Shown here in pieces: positions 5,457-13,956 of a stretch of 19,198 nucleotides of DNA; the stretch's first letter is position 1, and each line of letters starts with the position of its first letter. Location of the stretch: assembly GCA_014799525.1 (NCBI GenBank), contig JAAVHW010000052.1, positions 1 to 19,198 of the forward strand. Direction: 5' to 3'. A program made the translations under genes and the position numbers. Source of the stretch: Clostridiales bacterium (GTDB lineage Bacteria > Bacillota > Clostridia > Christensenellales > CAG-917). Under the pieces are notes generated by a model that was given only the letters and a program-made list of their open reading frames with translations, was not told where the DNA came from and searched no databases.

Positions 5457-6073
5457 TGAAGCACCTTTTTGACGTCCGCAAATATCTCTTCAATCGTGCC
5501 AGTTGCAGGCACGTCCACGAGCTTGCCTTGAGCGCGATAGTAGCTGATAAGCGGCTCGGTCTGCTCCTGATAAACTCTGAGTCTGTTTTGAACAGTTTCG
5601 GGCTTATCGTCGTCACGGATGAAAAGCTCGTCGCCGCACGCCTTGCACTTCGTTTCACCGTTCAACGTTGAAACGTGGTAGGTTGCGCCGCACTTGCAGA
5701 CTCTTCTTCCGCCAAGCCTTGACACTATCATCTCAAACGACACGTCTATGTTGATTGCCATATCGATGCTTGCAACTCTGTCAAGCGCTTCAGCCTGTGC
5801 AATCGTACGGGGGAAGCCGTCAAGCACATAGCCGTCCTTGCAGTCGGCATTTGCAAGTCTGTCCTCAACCAAGCCGATTACAACCTCGTCGGGAACGAGC
5901 GCACCTGCGTCGATATACTCCTTTGCCTTCACGCCAAGGGGAGTTCCCTCCTTGATGTTGCGCCTAAGTATATCACCCGTGGAAATGTGGGGAACATTAT
6001 ATTCCTCACATATCAGTGCCGCTTGCGTGCCTTTTCCTGCGCCGGGAGCGCCCAAGAGAATTACATTTTTCAT
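5453..6073 (-). CDS. adk: Adenylate kinase with zinc-type LID
   Basis: The enzyme converts ATP + AMP to 2 ADP. The P-loop GAPGAGKGT is at residues 8-16, the AMP-binding STGDILR at 31-37 and DGFPRT at 85-90; the LID carries RLGGRRVCKCGATYH and CKACGDEL, then RDDD and RLRVYQEQT. Four cysteines (C126, C128, C143, C146) suggest a zinc-stabilised LID, but the first pair is spaced Cys-X-Cys, one residue shorter than the usual Cys-X2-Cys. Total length, 206, is about ten residues below typical long-form bacterial Adk. The gene lies after secY, its normal place, but behind an 88-nt spacer with a hairpin and a promoter-like sequence, and it lacks a clear Shine-Dalgarno before the ATG at 6071-6073. Confidence 0.96.
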   Translation of the reverse strand: MKNVILLGAPGAGKGTQAALICEEYNVPHISTGDILRRNIKEGTPLGVKAKEYIDAGALVPDEVVIGLVEDRLANADCKDGYVLDGFPRTIAQAEALDRVASIDMAINIDVSFEMIVSRLGGRRVCKCGATYHVSTLNGETKCKACGDELFIRDDDKPETVQNRLRVYQEQTEPLISYYRAQGKLVDVPATGTIEEIFADVKKVLQ

Positions 6074-6081
6074 ATTTTCTT

Positions 6082-6110
6082 ATTTTAGCAGATATTTGCC
6101 CTAAAGGCAA
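6082..6110 (-). promoter_or_regulatory. Candidate internal promoter for adk
   Basis: In minus sense, TTGCCT (6110-6105), a 17-nt spacer and TAAAAT (6087-6082) make a sigma-A-like promoter, with TG one base before the -10 (extended -10). Transcription would begin about 1-3 nt before the adk ATG at 6073, so the message would be almost leaderless. This fits the missing Shine-Dalgarno, but no start site has been mapped. Confidence 0.35.
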
Positions 6111-6145
6111 CCGATTCAAAGACCGATTTGAGCCTTAGGGGCAAA
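6095..6145 (-). other. Imperfect hairpin in the secY-adk spacer
   Basis: TTTGCCC/GGGCAAA and AAGGC/GCCTT pair between 6095-6108 and 6132-6145, with a 2x2 internal mismatch. The 23-nt loop contains a further 5-bp TCAAA/TTTGA pair and a repeated AATCGGT. No T-run follows in minus sense, so it is not a standard terminator; it may be an RNA processing or stability site, and its downstream arm overlaps the candidate adk -35. Confidence 0.55.
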
Positions 6146-6161
6146 ATATGTCGCTTTTTGC

Positions 6162-7502
6162 TTATTTGAGGAAGCCCTTGTAATGCTTCATCATTATCTG
6201 TGATTCCAACTGCTTGTTCAGCTCCAATGCAACCGACACGACAATCAGAAGTCCCGTTGCCGAGAAGGAGTTTGCAAGTCCGAGGTCGGGCGCACCCGCC
6301 GTATACTGGTTGGACAGCGCTTTGAATATAAACGTAGGAATAAGCGCTATTATCATCAGGAACACTGCACCGAACAACGTAATACGATTGTTTATCTTGC
6401 GCAGGAATTCGCTTGTAGGTTTACCAGCTCTTATACCAGGGATAAAGCCGCCGTACTGCTGGATATTCTTGGATACGTCCTCGGGATTGAACTGAATCTG
6501 CGCATAGAAATACGAGAAGCCCAATATGAGGAGTGCAAGCAATACGTAATACACTGCGGAATCCGAACCCATATACTTAGCATACCATGCCGCCGCAGGA
6601 GTCGTGCTGAAGAACAACTGAATTATCATCTGCGGGAACATGAGCAAGGATGATGCAAAGATGATTGGCATGACGCCGCTGCCGTTTACGCGAATCGGAA
6701 TATACGTCGTCTGACCGCCATACATCTTGTTGCCCTTAATCTGCTTGGAGTATTGAACTGCAATTCTTCTTTCCGAGCTGTCAATAAACACGATGAAGAA
6801 GAGAATTGCAACAACAACAAGGATATAACCAAGCAAGTTCCAAACATACACCCAGTTATCAGTTGCATCCGTCATAACCTTAATGGCGTTTGCGATGCTC
6901 GTGCCTGCCGTTGCAAGAATACCGATGAAGATGATGATTGACGTTCCGTTGCCGATGCCGTACTCGGTGATTCTTTCACTCAGCCACATGACCATCGTGC
7001 TACCGCCAACGAGCATTACGATTGTAATTGCCATCGTAAGAATAGGCGCAGTTTCGGAATTCTTCTCATAATCGAAAAGCGGATTGATGACGTTGCTGCT
7101 GTTCAGCATAACGACGATACCGATAGCTTGAATTATTGCAAGAATGATTGCAACGATTCTCGTAATCTGCGTAATCTTCTTTCTGCCTTCCTCGCCTTCT
7201 TTTGAAAGTCTTTCAAGAGGTCTGATGACCAAGGTGAGGAGCTGCATGATAATGAACGAGTTGATAAACGGCAATATACCAAGCGAGAACAAAGTCGCGT
7301 TTGACATAGCGCCACCCGTTATTACCGACAACACGCCAAAGAAGTCGCCCGTATTTGAAAACCAATTCTCAACTGCGTTAGGCGCCAGCGTTGGCAATGG
7401 GATGTAGCATCCTATACGATAAACAAGGATAAGAGCCAGAGTGAAGAAAATCTTCATCCTGATATCTTTCGACTTGAATGCATTTTTGAGCGTTTCAAAC
7501 AT
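6162..7502 (-). CDS. secY: Protein translocase subunit SecY
   Basis: This 446-residue membrane protein is the channel subunit of SecYEG. It shows the usual ten hydrophobic segments, the first near residues 17-36 (KIFFTLALILVYRIG). The plug/second-segment region includes ITGGAMSNATLFSLGILPFI. WLSERITEYGIGNGTS precedes TM5. The large cytoplasmic C5 loop has YGGFIPGIRAGKPT and the protein ends with a basic tail, MMKHYKGFLK. The ATG shares one base with the rplO stop (TAATG), typical of spc-operon coupling. It is followed by an 88-nt structured spacer and adk. Confidence 0.97.
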   Translation of the reverse strand: MFETLKNAFKSKDIRMKIFFTLALILVYRIGCYIPLPTLAPNAVENWFSNTGDFFGVLSVITGGAMSNATLFSLGILPFINSFIIMQLLTLVIRPLERLSKEGEEGRKKITQITRIVAIILAIIQAIGIVVMLNSSNVINPLFDYEKNSETAPILTMAITIVMLVGGSTMVMWLSERITEYGIGNGTSIIIFIGILATAGTSIANAIKVMTDATDNWVYVWNLLGYILVVVAILFFIVFIDSSERRIAVQYSKQIKGNKMYGGQTTYIPIRVNGSGVMPIIFASSLLMFPQMIIQLFFSTTPAAAWYAKYMGSDSAVYYVLLALLILGFSYFYAQIQFNPEDVSKNIQQYGGFIPGIRAGKPTSEFLRKINNRITLFGAVFLMIIALIPTFIFKALSNQYTAGAPDLGLANSFSATGLLIVVSVALELNKQLESQIMMKHYKGFLK

Positions 7503-7948
7503 TAGAGCACCTCTGCTGTGCCGCCTGCCTTTTCGATTTTTTGAATTGCAGATGCGGTGAATTTGTTAGCCTTTATGGTAAGCTTCTTTTCAAGTACGCC
7601 GTCACCCATAACTTTAAGACCGTAGTTTTCTGCCTTTTTGACGATATTCGCCTCAATGAGCTTGTTGATATCAACAACTTCACCGTCCTCAAATCTGTTG
7701 AACACTTCGACGTTCACCGCGTTATAAACGTGAGCGAATCTCTTGTTGTTGAAACCGACCTTCGGAAGTCTTCTCGTCATCGGCATCTGTCCGCCTTCAA
7801 AGTTGGGGCGAACGCCGCCGCCGCTTCTTGCCCATTGACCCTTGTGACCGCGAGTGGATGTCTTGCCCGTACCCGAGCCTATGCCGCGGCCAACTCTCTT
7901 GGATGCGGTTTTTGCTCCATCTGCAGGTTTGATATCTTGAATATTCAT
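7502..7948 (-). CDS. rplO: 50S ribosomal protein L15
   Basis: At 148 residues, L15 is of normal size. It opens [20 protein letters not shown] and has the glycine-rich N-terminal arm [19 protein letters not shown] and [20 protein letters not shown], followed by the globular part ending [12 protein letters not shown]. The extended arm threads through 23S rRNA during late 50S assembly. AGGAGG lies before the ATG, the gene follows rpmD by 14 nt and its stop overlaps the secY start by one base. Confidence 0.97.
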   Translation of the reverse strand: MNIQDIKPADGAKTASKRVGRGIGSGTGKTSTRGHKGQWARSGGGVRPNFEGGQMPMTRRLPKVGFNNKRFAHVYNAVNVEVFNRFEDGEVVDINKLIEANIVKKAENYGLKVMGDGVLEKKLTIKANKFTASAIQKIEKAGGTAEVL

Positions 7949-7962
7949 AGTCCTATTCCTCC

Positions 7963-8145
7963 TCAGATTTCTTCAACCTTTACAAGGTGAGAAACCTTTG
8001 CAAGTTTACCTCTAAGGCAAGCGTTGTCAACAAAAGTCTTTGTCTGACCAATCTTGTGCAAGCCCAATGCTTCGAGGTTTGCTTTTTGATTCTTGAGAAT
8101 ACCGTACACGCTTCTGACAAGAGTTACTTTTATGGTCTTTTCCAT
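7963..8145 (-). CDS. rpmD: 50S ribosomal protein L30
   Basis: The 60-residue product starts [20 protein letters not shown] and contains [12 protein letters not shown], the L30 signature. An in-frame ATG 63 nt upstream (8206-8208) would add residues reading back into rpsE with no family match; the ATG at 8143-8145 has AGGAGG 8 nt before it and is the canonical start. L30 binds 23S and 5S-proximal rRNA. It lies 13 nt after rpsE and 14 nt before rplO. Confidence 0.96.
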   Translation of the reverse strand: MEKTIKVTLVRSVYGILKNQKANLEALGLHKIGQTKTFVDNACLRGKLAKVSHLVKVEEI

Positions 8146-8158
8146 ACTTATTTCCTCC

Positions 8159-8677
8159 TTAGTCACCCACGACTTCGACGCCGCGAAGCTGTGCGATTTC
8201 CTCTGCATTACGCAGACTGCGCAGACCCTCTATAGTGGCCTTTGCACTGTTGATGGGGTTGTTAGAGCCGAGGGACTTCGTTCTGATATCCTTGACGCCT
8301 GCGACCTCAAGCACCATACGCACTGCACCGCCAGCGATAACGCCGGTACCTTCTTCAGCGGGAAGCAGAAGCACTTGTCCGCGTCCGAATTTGCCAGTCG
8401 TTGCGTGAGGAATGGTGTTGCCCTTAAGGGACATAGCCTGCAAATTGTGTCTTGCCTGCTGGGAAGCCTTCTTGATTGCTTCGGGAACCTCAGCCGCCTT
8501 ACCCATACCGAGACCGACCTTGCCGTTGCCATCGCCGACTACCACGAGTGCGGAGAAACGCATATTTCTGCCGCCCTTGACCGTCTTTGTGACGCGGTTT
8601 ACGCCAATGAGCTTTTCGGTCAAGCCGTCGTTCTCTTCTCTGTTTCTATCGTTTCTTCTGTCACGATTGTCTGCCAT
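8159..8677 (-). CDS. rpsE: 30S ribosomal protein S5
   Basis: The 172-residue protein has a charged N-terminus ([20 protein letters not shown]), then the double-stranded-RNA-binding-like S5 domain: [40 protein letters not shown]. The C-terminal domain has [19 protein letters not shown] and [19 protein letters not shown], including the SNN segment of the family. S5 contributes to decoding accuracy and helicase activity of the 30S entry tunnel. The gene lies 8 nt after rplR with a GGAGG site. Confidence 0.97.
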   Translation of the reverse strand: MADNRDRRNDRNREENDGLTEKLIGVNRVTKTVKGGRNMRFSALVVVGDGNGKVGLGMGKAAEVPEAIKKASQQARHNLQAMSLKGNTIPHATTGKFGRGQVLLLPAEEGTGVIAGGAVRMVLEVAGVKDIRTKSLGSNNPINSAKATIEGLRSLRNAEEIAQLRGVEVVGD

Positions 8678-8685
8678 AATTCCTC

Positions 8686-9054
8686 CTAAAACTCAAGACC
8701 GGCTTCTCTTGCGCCGTCCGCCAAGGCTTGAACTCTACCCGTGTAAAGATAGCCGCCTCTGTCAAATACGACTTGCTTGATGCCGAGTGCCAAAGCCTTC
8801 TTGGCAACTGCTGCGCCAACAATCTTGGACGCTTCGGTCTTTGTAGCCTTTGCAATCTCAGCAGCAACTTCCTTTGACATCGTAGATGCCGAGCAAAGTG
8901 TGTTGCCCTTTACGTCGTCGATAATCTGAGCATAGATATGGTTGGTGCTCCTGTACACGCTGAGACGGGGTCTTTCAGCAGTGCCGCTGACCTTTTTCCT
9001 GACTCTTGCGTGACGGATAATTCTATCTTGATTTTTATCTTTCTTTGTTATCAT
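8686..9054 (-). CDS. rplR: 50S ribosomal protein L18
   Basis: The 122-residue product begins [20 protein letters not shown] and contains [20 protein letters not shown] and [20 protein letters not shown], both hallmarks of L18. L18 carries 5S rRNA into the 50S together with L5. Size is typical. The gene lies 16 nt after rplF, with GAGGTGA before the ATG at 9052-9054, and 8 nt before rpsE. Confidence 0.97.
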   Translation of the reverse strand: MITKKDKNQDRIIRHARVRKKVSGTAERPRLSVYRSTNHIYAQIIDDVKGNTLCSASTMSKEVAAEIAKATKTEASKIVGAAVAKKALALGIKQVVFDRGGYLYTGRVQALADGAREAGLEF

Positions 9055-9070
9055 AGTATCACCTCACTCA

Positions 9071-9613
9071 TCACTTCGTGGCTCTCTTGCCGACCTTCTT
9101 GATGACGACCTCATCCTTGTAGTGGATACCATAGTTGTGATACGGTTCCACAGGCTTGTACGCCTTTATCGTTGCGGCTGTCTGACCGACAAGCTGACGG
9201 TCGATACCCTTGACAACGATTTCAAGAGGCTGGGGAAGCGCAAACGTGATGCCCTCGGGAGCTACCACCTCGATGGGATGGGAGAAGCCGATGTTGAGCG
9301 TCATCTTGTTGCTGCCGTTGAGCGTCACCTTGTAACCTACACCGCTGACGATGAGGGACTTCTCAAAGCCCTTCGTTACGCCTACTACCATGTTGTGGAT
9401 AAGCGCACGGTACAAACCGTGAAGCGCGCGGTGCTCCTTGTCGTCGGAGTGACGCTTGCACAAAACGTGTCCGTCCTCAAAAACGACGTCAATGGACTTG
9501 TCTACCTTCTGCGTCAACTTTCCGAGAGGTCCGCTGATGGTGACGAGATTGTCATTGTTCTCAAATGTAACTCCTGCGGGGAGCACGATTGGAGTTCTAC
9601 CAATTCTTGACAT
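9071..9613 (-). CDS. rplF: 50S ribosomal protein L6
   Basis: This 180-residue protein has the two-domain L6 form. It starts MSRIGRTPIVLPAGVTFENN, contains ISGPLGKLTQK in domain 1, and the C-terminal GIDRQLVGQTAATIKAYKPV and EPYHNYGIHYKDE (the family usually reads EPYKGKGI) near the rRNA-contacting end. L6 sits near the sarcin-ricin loop. The variation NYGIHY for the commoner KGKGIRY is conservative in position but reduces basic charge. It follows rpsH by 11 nt. Confidence 0.97.
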   Translation of the reverse strand: MSRIGRTPIVLPAGVTFENNDNLVTISGPLGKLTQKVDKSIDVVFEDGHVLCKRHSDDKEHRALHGLYRALIHNMVVGVTKGFEKSLIVSGVGYKVTLNGSNKMTLNIGFSHPIEVVAPEGITFALPQPLEIVVKGIDRQLVGQTAATIKAYKPVEPYHNYGIHYKDEVVIKKVGKRATK

Positions 9614-9624
9614 AGCCTACCTCC

Positions 9625-10020
9625 TTACCATACATAGGCGAGCACTTCGCCGCCGATGTGCTGGGCCTTTGCCTCTTTGTCTGTGAGGATGCCCTTAGAG
9701 GTGGAAAGAATGGCAATACCCATACCGTTCAACACCTTGGGGAGGTTGTCCACGCTTGCGTACACGCGCAAACCAGGGGTGGAAACTCTCTTGAGTCCCG
9801 TAACAACCTTTTGATTCTTGTTCGGTGCATACTTCAAGGTGATAAGAATGGTGTTCTGAACTTCACCCTCTATAATTTCATAGCCCTTGATGTAGCCCTC
9901 TTTGACCAGAATATCCGCGATAGCAACCTTCATCTTGCTCGCAGGCACTTCAACCGTTTCATGCTTAGCGGTCAAAGCGTTTCTGATTCTTGTAAGCATA
10001 TCTGCAATTGGGTCAGTCAT
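9625..10020 (-). CDS. rpsH: 30S ribosomal protein S8
   Basis: The 131-residue S8 begins [20 protein letters not shown] and ends GEVLAYVW, with ISTSKG-like segment [13 protein letters not shown] near residue 107. An upstream in-frame codon at 10041 would overlap rpsN and add seven unmatched residues; AGGAGG lies 7 nt before the ATG at 10018-10020, so I use that. S8 binds the central domain of 16S rRNA. In E. coli it represses the spc operon by binding near the rplE start; no clear copy of that site was recognised here. Confidence 0.97.
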   Translation of the reverse strand: MTDPIADMLTRIRNALTAKHETVEVPASKMKVAIADILVKEGYIKGYEIIEGEVQNTILITLKYAPNKNQKVVTGLKRVSTPGLRVYASVDNLPKVLNGMGIAILSTSKGILTDKEAKAQHIGGEVLAYVW

Positions 10021-10034
10021 AGTCTTACCTCCTC

Positions 10035-10220
10035 TTACCAACTTGCTTTCTTTACGCCCGGAATCTCACCCTTGTAGGCAAGGTTGCGGAAGCAAACTCT
10101 GCAAATACCGTACTTCTTAAGCACGGAGTGGGGACGACCGCAGATACGGCAACGCGTATACTCACGAGTGGAGTATTTCTGAGGTCTTTGTTGCTTTATT
10201 TTCATTGCTGTTTTGGCCAT
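10035..10220 (-). CDS. rpsN: 30S ribosomal protein S14 type Z
   Basis: At 61 residues with C24, C27, C40 and C43 ([10 protein letters not shown] and [12 protein letters not shown]), this is the short zinc-binding form of S14 found in many Gram-positive and thermophilic bacteria. It ends GVKKASW, the canonical C-terminus. S14 sits in the 30S head near S3 and S10. Some genomes carry a second, zinc-free copy used under zinc limitation; none lies in this window. It is 14 nt after rplE. Confidence 0.97.
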   Translation of the reverse strand: MAKTAMKIKQQRPQKYSTREYTRCRICGRPHSVLKKYGICRVCFRNLAYKGEIPGVKKASW

Positions 10221-10234
10221 AGTTCACACTCTCC

Positions 10235-10840
10235 TTACTTGGCGAAAGGCATACCGAGGAGCTTGAGAAGCTCACGTGCCTCTTCGTCTGTCTTTGCGGT
10301 CGTTACGACGCAAATGTCAAAGCCGCGTACCTTTTCCACCTTGCTGTAATCGATTTCGGGGAAAATGAGTTGTTCCTTGACGCCGACGGCGTAGTTGCCT
10401 CTGCCGTCGAATGACTTTGCGGAAATTCCGCGGAAGTCACGGACTCTGGGGAGAGCAATTGATATGAACTTATCCAAGAAGTCATACATTCTGTTGCCGC
10501 GAAGAGTAACCTTTGCGCCAATGTTCATGCCCTCTCTGACCTTGAAGTTTGCGACTGATTTCTTTGCTGTTGTGATAACCGGTTTTTGACCTGCAATCAG
10601 CTTCAACTCTTCCACTGCGAGCTGCAGGGATTTGCTGTTGTCTTTGCAGTCGCCAAGGCCCATGTTGAGGACGATTTTTTCAAGGCGCGGAACCTCGTTC
10701 ACGTTCTTGTAGCCAAAGCGTTTGATGAGAGCCGGTACAACCTCTTCGGTGTACTGCTTTCTCATACGATATCTTTCAGCATTACCAGCATTCTTATCGG
10801 TTGCAGTTGCGTTAGCAACCTGATTATTGATGTCTGCCAC
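10235..10840 (-). CDS. rplE: 50S ribosomal protein L5 with N-terminal extension
   Basis: The 201-residue product contains the L5 core from [20 protein letters not shown] (residue 26) through [36 protein letters not shown] and a C-terminal [21 protein letters not shown]5 binds 5S rRNA and helix 84 and touches the P-site tRNA. About 25 residues rich in Ala and Asn precede the core. The start is GTG at 10838-10840, with GGAGG 7 nt upstream; no comparable site precedes the ATG of Met26, so the extension is probably translated. It is 28 nt after rplX. Confidence 0.95.
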   Translation of the reverse strand: MADINNQVANATATDKNAGNAERYRMRKQYTEEVVPALIKRFGYKNVNEVPRLEKIVLNMGLGDCKDNSKSLQLAVEELKLIAGQKPVITTAKKSVANFKVREGMNIGAKVTLRGNRMYDFLDKFISIALPRVRDFRGISAKSFDGRGNYAVGVKEQLIFPEIDYSKVEKVRGFDICVVTTAKTDEEARELLKLLGMPFAK

Positions 10841-10868
10841 GATATTACCTCCGATTTATTAGTCCCTA

Positions 10869-11267
10869 TTATTTGTCGGACTTTTCTGTCTTTTTCTTAG
10901 CCGCTTTCTTAGCTGCTTTCTTAGCGGACGCCTTCTTCTCGTCGAGAGCAGCTCCGCACTTGGGGCAGACGCGAACGGACTTTTGCTTGCCGTCTACGTC
11001 CTTTACTTCATGCTTGACTCTGATGACTTCACCGCAGGAGCTGCACACGTGCATGACGTTTGATACGTCAATCGTGCCCTCTCTCTTGATGATGCCGCCC
11101 TGGTCCTGCGCGTTTCTGGGCTTCTTGCTTCTTGAAACAATGTTGACGCCCTCAACGTAAATTCTGTTGGTGTCGGGATTGACTGCAAGAACCTTGCCGA
11201 CCTTACCCTTATCCTTACCAGTGATAACCATTACGTTATCGCCCTTCTTAACACTCATATTTGCCAT
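10869..11267 (-). CDS. rplX: 50S ribosomal protein L24 with zinc ribbon and Lys/Ala tail
   Basis: The N-terminal KOW domain reads KKGDNVMVITGKDKGKVGKV, followed by YVEGVNIVSRSKKP. C75, C78, C101 and C104 (HVCSSCGE and RVCPKCGA) form a zinc ribbon, the C+ version of L24. The protein then ends in a low-complexity tail of repeated Ala-Ala-Lys-Lys units (about residues 112-132), giving 132 residues against the usual 100-110. L24 is an early 50S assembly initiator near the tunnel exit. AGGAGG lies 9 nt before the ATG used. The tail is encoded by near-identical repeats at 10885-10930. Confidence 0.96.
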   Translation of the reverse strand: MANMSVKKGDNVMVITGKDKGKVGKVLAVNPDTNRIYVEGVNIVSRSKKPRNAQDQGGIIKREGTIDVSNVMHVCSSCGEVIRVKHEVKDVDGKQKSVRVCPKCGAALDEKKASAKKAAKKAAKKKTEKSDK

Positions 11268-11284
11268 AATACTTATCCTCCTTC

Positions 11285-11653
11285 TTACAGCACTTCCGGA
11301 GCAAGCGAGATAATCTTCATGTAGTCTCTGTCACGAAGCTCTCTTGCGATTGGCCCGAAGATACGAGTGCCTACGGGTTGCTTTTGGTTGTCGATGATGA
11401 CAGCTGCGTTGTCGTCAAACTTGATGTAGCTGCCGTCCTCGCGCTGAATACCAAACTGCGTACGCACGATAACTGCCTTTACGACGTCGCCCTTCTTTGC
11501 CTTACCGCCTGGGATAGCCGACTTGACGGATGCGACGATGACGTCACCGATGTTGCCGCTTCTTCTGAAAGAGCCGCCCAAGACTCTGATGCACATAATT
11601 TCTTTGGCGCCGCTGTTATCTGCGACTTTAAGCCAAGACAATGGTTGAATCAT
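11285..11653 (-). CDS. rplN: 50S ribosomal protein L14
   Basis: The 122-residue protein has the classic start [20 protein letters not shown] and continues [11 protein letters not shown] and [20 protein letters not shown]; it ends [10 protein letters not shown]14 lies at the 30S interface and is the binding site for the silencing factor RsfS. The spacing is 12 nt from rpsQ and 17 nt to rplX, with AGGAGG-type sites at both. Confidence 0.97.
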   Translation of the reverse strand: MIQPLSWLKVADNSGAKEIMCIRVLGGSFRRSGNIGDVIVASVKSAIPGGKAKKGDVVKAVIVRTQFGIQREDGSYIKFDDNAAVIIDNQKQPVGTRIFGPIARELRDRDYMKIISLAPEVL

Positions 11654-11665
11654 AGCACTCCCTCC

Positions 11666-11923
11666 TTACTTCGCCTTCTCGATTATCTCGACAAGTCTCC
11701 AACACTTATCCTTTGAAAGAGGACGTGTTTCTGCAATGCGTACCTTGTCGCCAATTCCGCATGAGTTGTTCTCGTCATGCGCCTTGCACTTCTTGGTACG
11801 GCTGACTATCTTCTTGTAGAGGGGATGCTTGACGCGCTCGCTGATAGCGACGACGATGGTCTTGTCCATCTTGTCGCTAACTACGATACCCACTCTTTCT
11901 TTTCTAAGATTTCTTTCTTCCAT
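11666..11923 (-). CDS. rpsQ: 30S ribosomal protein S17
   Basis: At 85 residues this is a normal S17. [20 protein letters not shown] and the OB-fold segments [20 protein letters not shown] and [20 protein letters not shown] match the family closely. S17 binds the 5' domain of 16S rRNA and is an early assembly protein. It follows rpmC by 12 nt. Confidence 0.97.
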   Translation of the reverse strand: MEERNLRKERVGIVVSDKMDKTIVVAISERVKHPLYKKIVSRTKKCKAHDENNSCGIGDKVRIAETRPLSKDKCWRLVEIIEKAK

Positions 11924-11935
11924 ATTCTCCTCCGA

Positions 11936-12154
11936 TTAGCCCTTTGCCTCGGCTTTCTTAGCACGAGCAAGCTCTCTTTGGCGGATGACGGTCTTAACGC
12001 GAGCAATGTCGTGTCTCGTTTCCGTCAACTCCTTGGTGTTGCTGAGCTGATTAGTGGCGTTCTTGAAGCGAAGGAAAAACAGTTGAGATTTGAGCTCGTT
12101 GAGCTTATCCTGCAATTCCTTATCATTCATTTCCAAAACTTGTTTCGATTTCAT
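11936..12154 (-). CDS. rpmC: 50S ribosomal protein L29
   Basis: This 72-residue protein is a two-helix coiled structure: [20 protein letters not shown], then the helix 2 motif [18 protein letters not shown]29 sits at the tunnel exit next to L23 and takes part in the docking platform for SRP and trigger factor. Its ATG overlaps the rplP stop as ATGA. A short charged tail, RAKKAEAKG, follows the second helix. Confidence 0.97.
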   Translation of the reverse strand: MKSKQVLEMNDKELQDKLNELKSQLFFLRFKNATNQLSNTKELTETRHDIARVKTVIRQRELARAKKAEAKG

Positions 12155-12588
12155 TGCTCACCGCCTTCGGCTTTAACCGTTTCCTCAGCCTTTACAAACT
12201 TACACTTGACGGGCAACTTGTTTGCAGCAAGACGCAAAGCTTCTCTTGCCACTACTTCGTCAACCCCTGCGATTTCAAACATTACGCGGCCCGGCTTGAC
12301 CACTGCAACCCAGTATTCGGGAGAACCTTTACCTGAACCCATACGAGTTTCAGCAGGCTTCTCTGTGACAGGCTTGTGGGGGAAGATGTCCACCCATACC
12401 TTACCGCCTCTGCGGATATATCTCGTCATTGCGACACGGGCTGCTTCGATTTGGTTGGAGGTAATCCAGCCCGGCTCAAGTGACATAAGTCCGAATTCGC
12501 CGTATGCGACGATATTACCCTTTGTCGCTTTGCCCTTCATTCTGCCACGCATTTGGCGGCGTCTTTTGACGCGTTTAGGCATTAACAT
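12151..12588 (-). CDS. rplP: 50S ribosomal protein L16
   Basis: The 145-residue L16 begins [20 protein letters not shown] and contains [20 protein letters not shown] and [20 protein letters not shown], both strong family signatures. L16 helps place the A-site tRNA and completes the 50S late in assembly. The chosen ATG (12586-12588) shares one base with the rpsC stop and has AGGAGG 9 nt upstream; Met3 is a possible alternative. The stop overlaps rpmC (ATGA). Confidence 0.97.
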   Translation of the reverse strand: MLMPKRVKRRRQMRGRMKGKATKGNIVAYGEFGLMSLEPGWITSNQIEAARVAMTRYIRRGGKVWVDIFPHKPVTEKPAETRMGSGKGSPEYWVAVVKPGRVMFEIAGVDEVVAREALRLAANKLPVKCKFVKAEETVKAEGGEQ

Positions 12589-13253
12589 TATTGATTTCCT
12601 CCTTCAAGTGGATTCTTGCCAAGGACTTCACCCTTGTATATCCAGCACTTGACGCCGATTGCACCGAACGTCGTGTGTGCTGTCGCCACACCGTAGTCAA
12701 TGTTTGCACGGAGTGTCTGAAGTGGGATTGCGCCCTCGCGATATTGCTCGCTTCTTGCGATTTCCGCACCGTTGAGACGGCCGCTAACCATCGTCTTGAT
12801 ACCCTTAGCACCAGACTTCATAGCCTTTGACATAGCCTGCTTCATGATGCTGCGGAAGTTGCCCTTGCCCTCAAGCTGCTTTGCAATGTTCTCTGCAACG
12901 AGCTGAGCGTCTGCGTCGGGCTGTCTGACTTCCATGATATTGATGCTGACCTTCTTGTCGGTCTTGCCAAGCAGCTTCTCAACTTCTTTCTTAATCTGCT
13001 CAACGCCTGCGCCTGCCTTACCGATGAGGGTTGCAGGACGGGAGGTGTGAATGCTTACTACAAACTTGTCCGCCGCTCTCTCAATGGTTATCTTGGAGAT
13101 AGCGTTTTCATAGTATTTCTTCTTGATGAACTTACGCACCTTGTTGTCTTCGACAAGATTGTCGGCGAAGTGCGCCTTGTCGGCATACCACGTGGAGCTC
13201 CAAGGTCTGATGATACCTGTTCTAAGACCGTTTGGGTCTACTTTCTGTCCCAT
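12588..13253 (-). CDS. rpsC: 30S ribosomal protein S3
   Basis: The 221-residue product starts [20 protein letters not shown] and has the KH domain with [20 protein letters not shown] (the GxxG loop reads GKAG), followed by the C-terminal [20 protein letters not shown] and [20 protein letters not shown] segments. S3 lies at the mRNA entry site. The stop overlaps rplP by one base. It follows rplV by 11 nt. Confidence 0.97.
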   Translation of the reverse strand: MGQKVDPNGLRTGIIRPWSSTWYADKAHFADNLVEDNKVRKFIKKKYYENAISKITIERAADKFVVSIHTSRPATLIGKAGAGVEQIKKEVEKLLGKTDKKVSINIMEVRQPDADAQLVAENIAKQLEGKGNFRSIMKQAMSKAMKSGAKGIKTMVSGRLNGAEIARSEQYREGAIPLQTLRANIDYGVATAHTTFGAIGVKCWIYKGEVLGKNPLEGGNQ

Positions 13254-13264
13254 GATTTACCTCC

Positions 13265-13651
13265 TTATGCCATTGAGTCAAGCACGACTGTTACGTGGCT
13301 TGTTCTCTTGTTGATGCGATACGCTCTGCCCTTAGACACAGCCTGTATGCGCTTGAGGGTCGGGCCCTCGTTTGCATAGCACTCTGCGATATAAAGGTCG
13401 TTTCTCGCAAGGTTCTGATTGTTCTCTGCGTTTGCCGCTGCGCTGTTGACGACCTTGAGAAGCACCTCGCTTGCCGCCTTAGGTGTGTTTTCAAGGATAG
13501 CAATTGCTTCCGTCACGGACTTGCCCTTGATTATGTCAAGTACAATTCTCACTTTGTAGGGAGAAATTCTGACATATTTAGCAGTTGCGCAAGGTCTTGT
13601 ATCCGCCTTTGCCTGGCGTTCCAAGGCTTTTTGTTTACTTCTTGTAGCCAT
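13265..13651 (-). CDS. rplV: 50S ribosomal protein L22
   Basis: The 128-residue product begins [20 protein letters not shown] and has [20 protein letters not shown] and the hook region with [20 protein letters not shown], which lines the exit tunnel and bears macrolide-resistance positions in other bacteria. A longer in-frame start (ATG at 13727-13729) would overlap rpsS by 65 nt and adds unmatched residues; AGGAGG 7 nt before 13651 supports the shorter form. The first ~20 residues precede the usual L22 core, making the N-terminus slightly longer than average. Confidence 0.95.
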   Translation of the reverse strand: MATRSKQKALERQAKADTRPCATAKYVRISPYKVRIVLDIIKGKSVTEAIAILENTPKAASEVLLKVVNSAAANAENNQNLARNDLYIAECYANEGPTLKRIQAVSKGRAYRINKRTSHVTVVLDSMA

Positions 13652-13664
13652 ATCTCTCCTCCTC

Positions 13665-13943
13665 TTAGCGCTTGCCGGTGGTCTTGTCGCCTGCGTGACC
13701 CTTGAAGGTACGCGTAGGTGCGAACTCACCCAGCTTGCAGCCTACCATATCCTCGGTGATGTACACCGGAACGTGTTGCTTGCCGTTGTGCACCGCAATC
13801 GTGTGTCCTACCATCTCGGGGAAGATTGTTGAACTTCTCGACCACGTTTTGATGGATTGACGTTGACCCGATGCATTCATAGCATTGATTCTGTTCATAA
13901 GGCGCTCCTCAACATAGGGGCCTTTCTTAACGCTTCTACTCAT
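13665..13943 (-). CDS. rpsS: 30S ribosomal protein S19
   Basis: At 92 residues, this is a normal S19: [20 protein letters not shown], then [20 protein letters not shown] and [20 protein letters not shown], ending [20 protein letters not shown]19 pairs with S13 in the 30S head near the A-site tRNA. It lies between rplB (13 nt) and rplV (13 nt), each with AGGAG-type sites. Confidence 0.97.
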   Translation of the reverse strand: MSRSVKKGPYVEERLMNRINAMNASGQRQSIKTWSRSSTIFPEMVGHTIAVHNGKQHVPVYITEDMVGCKLGEFAPTRTFKGHAGDKTTGKR

Positions 13944-13956
13944 TTCTCTCCTCCGA

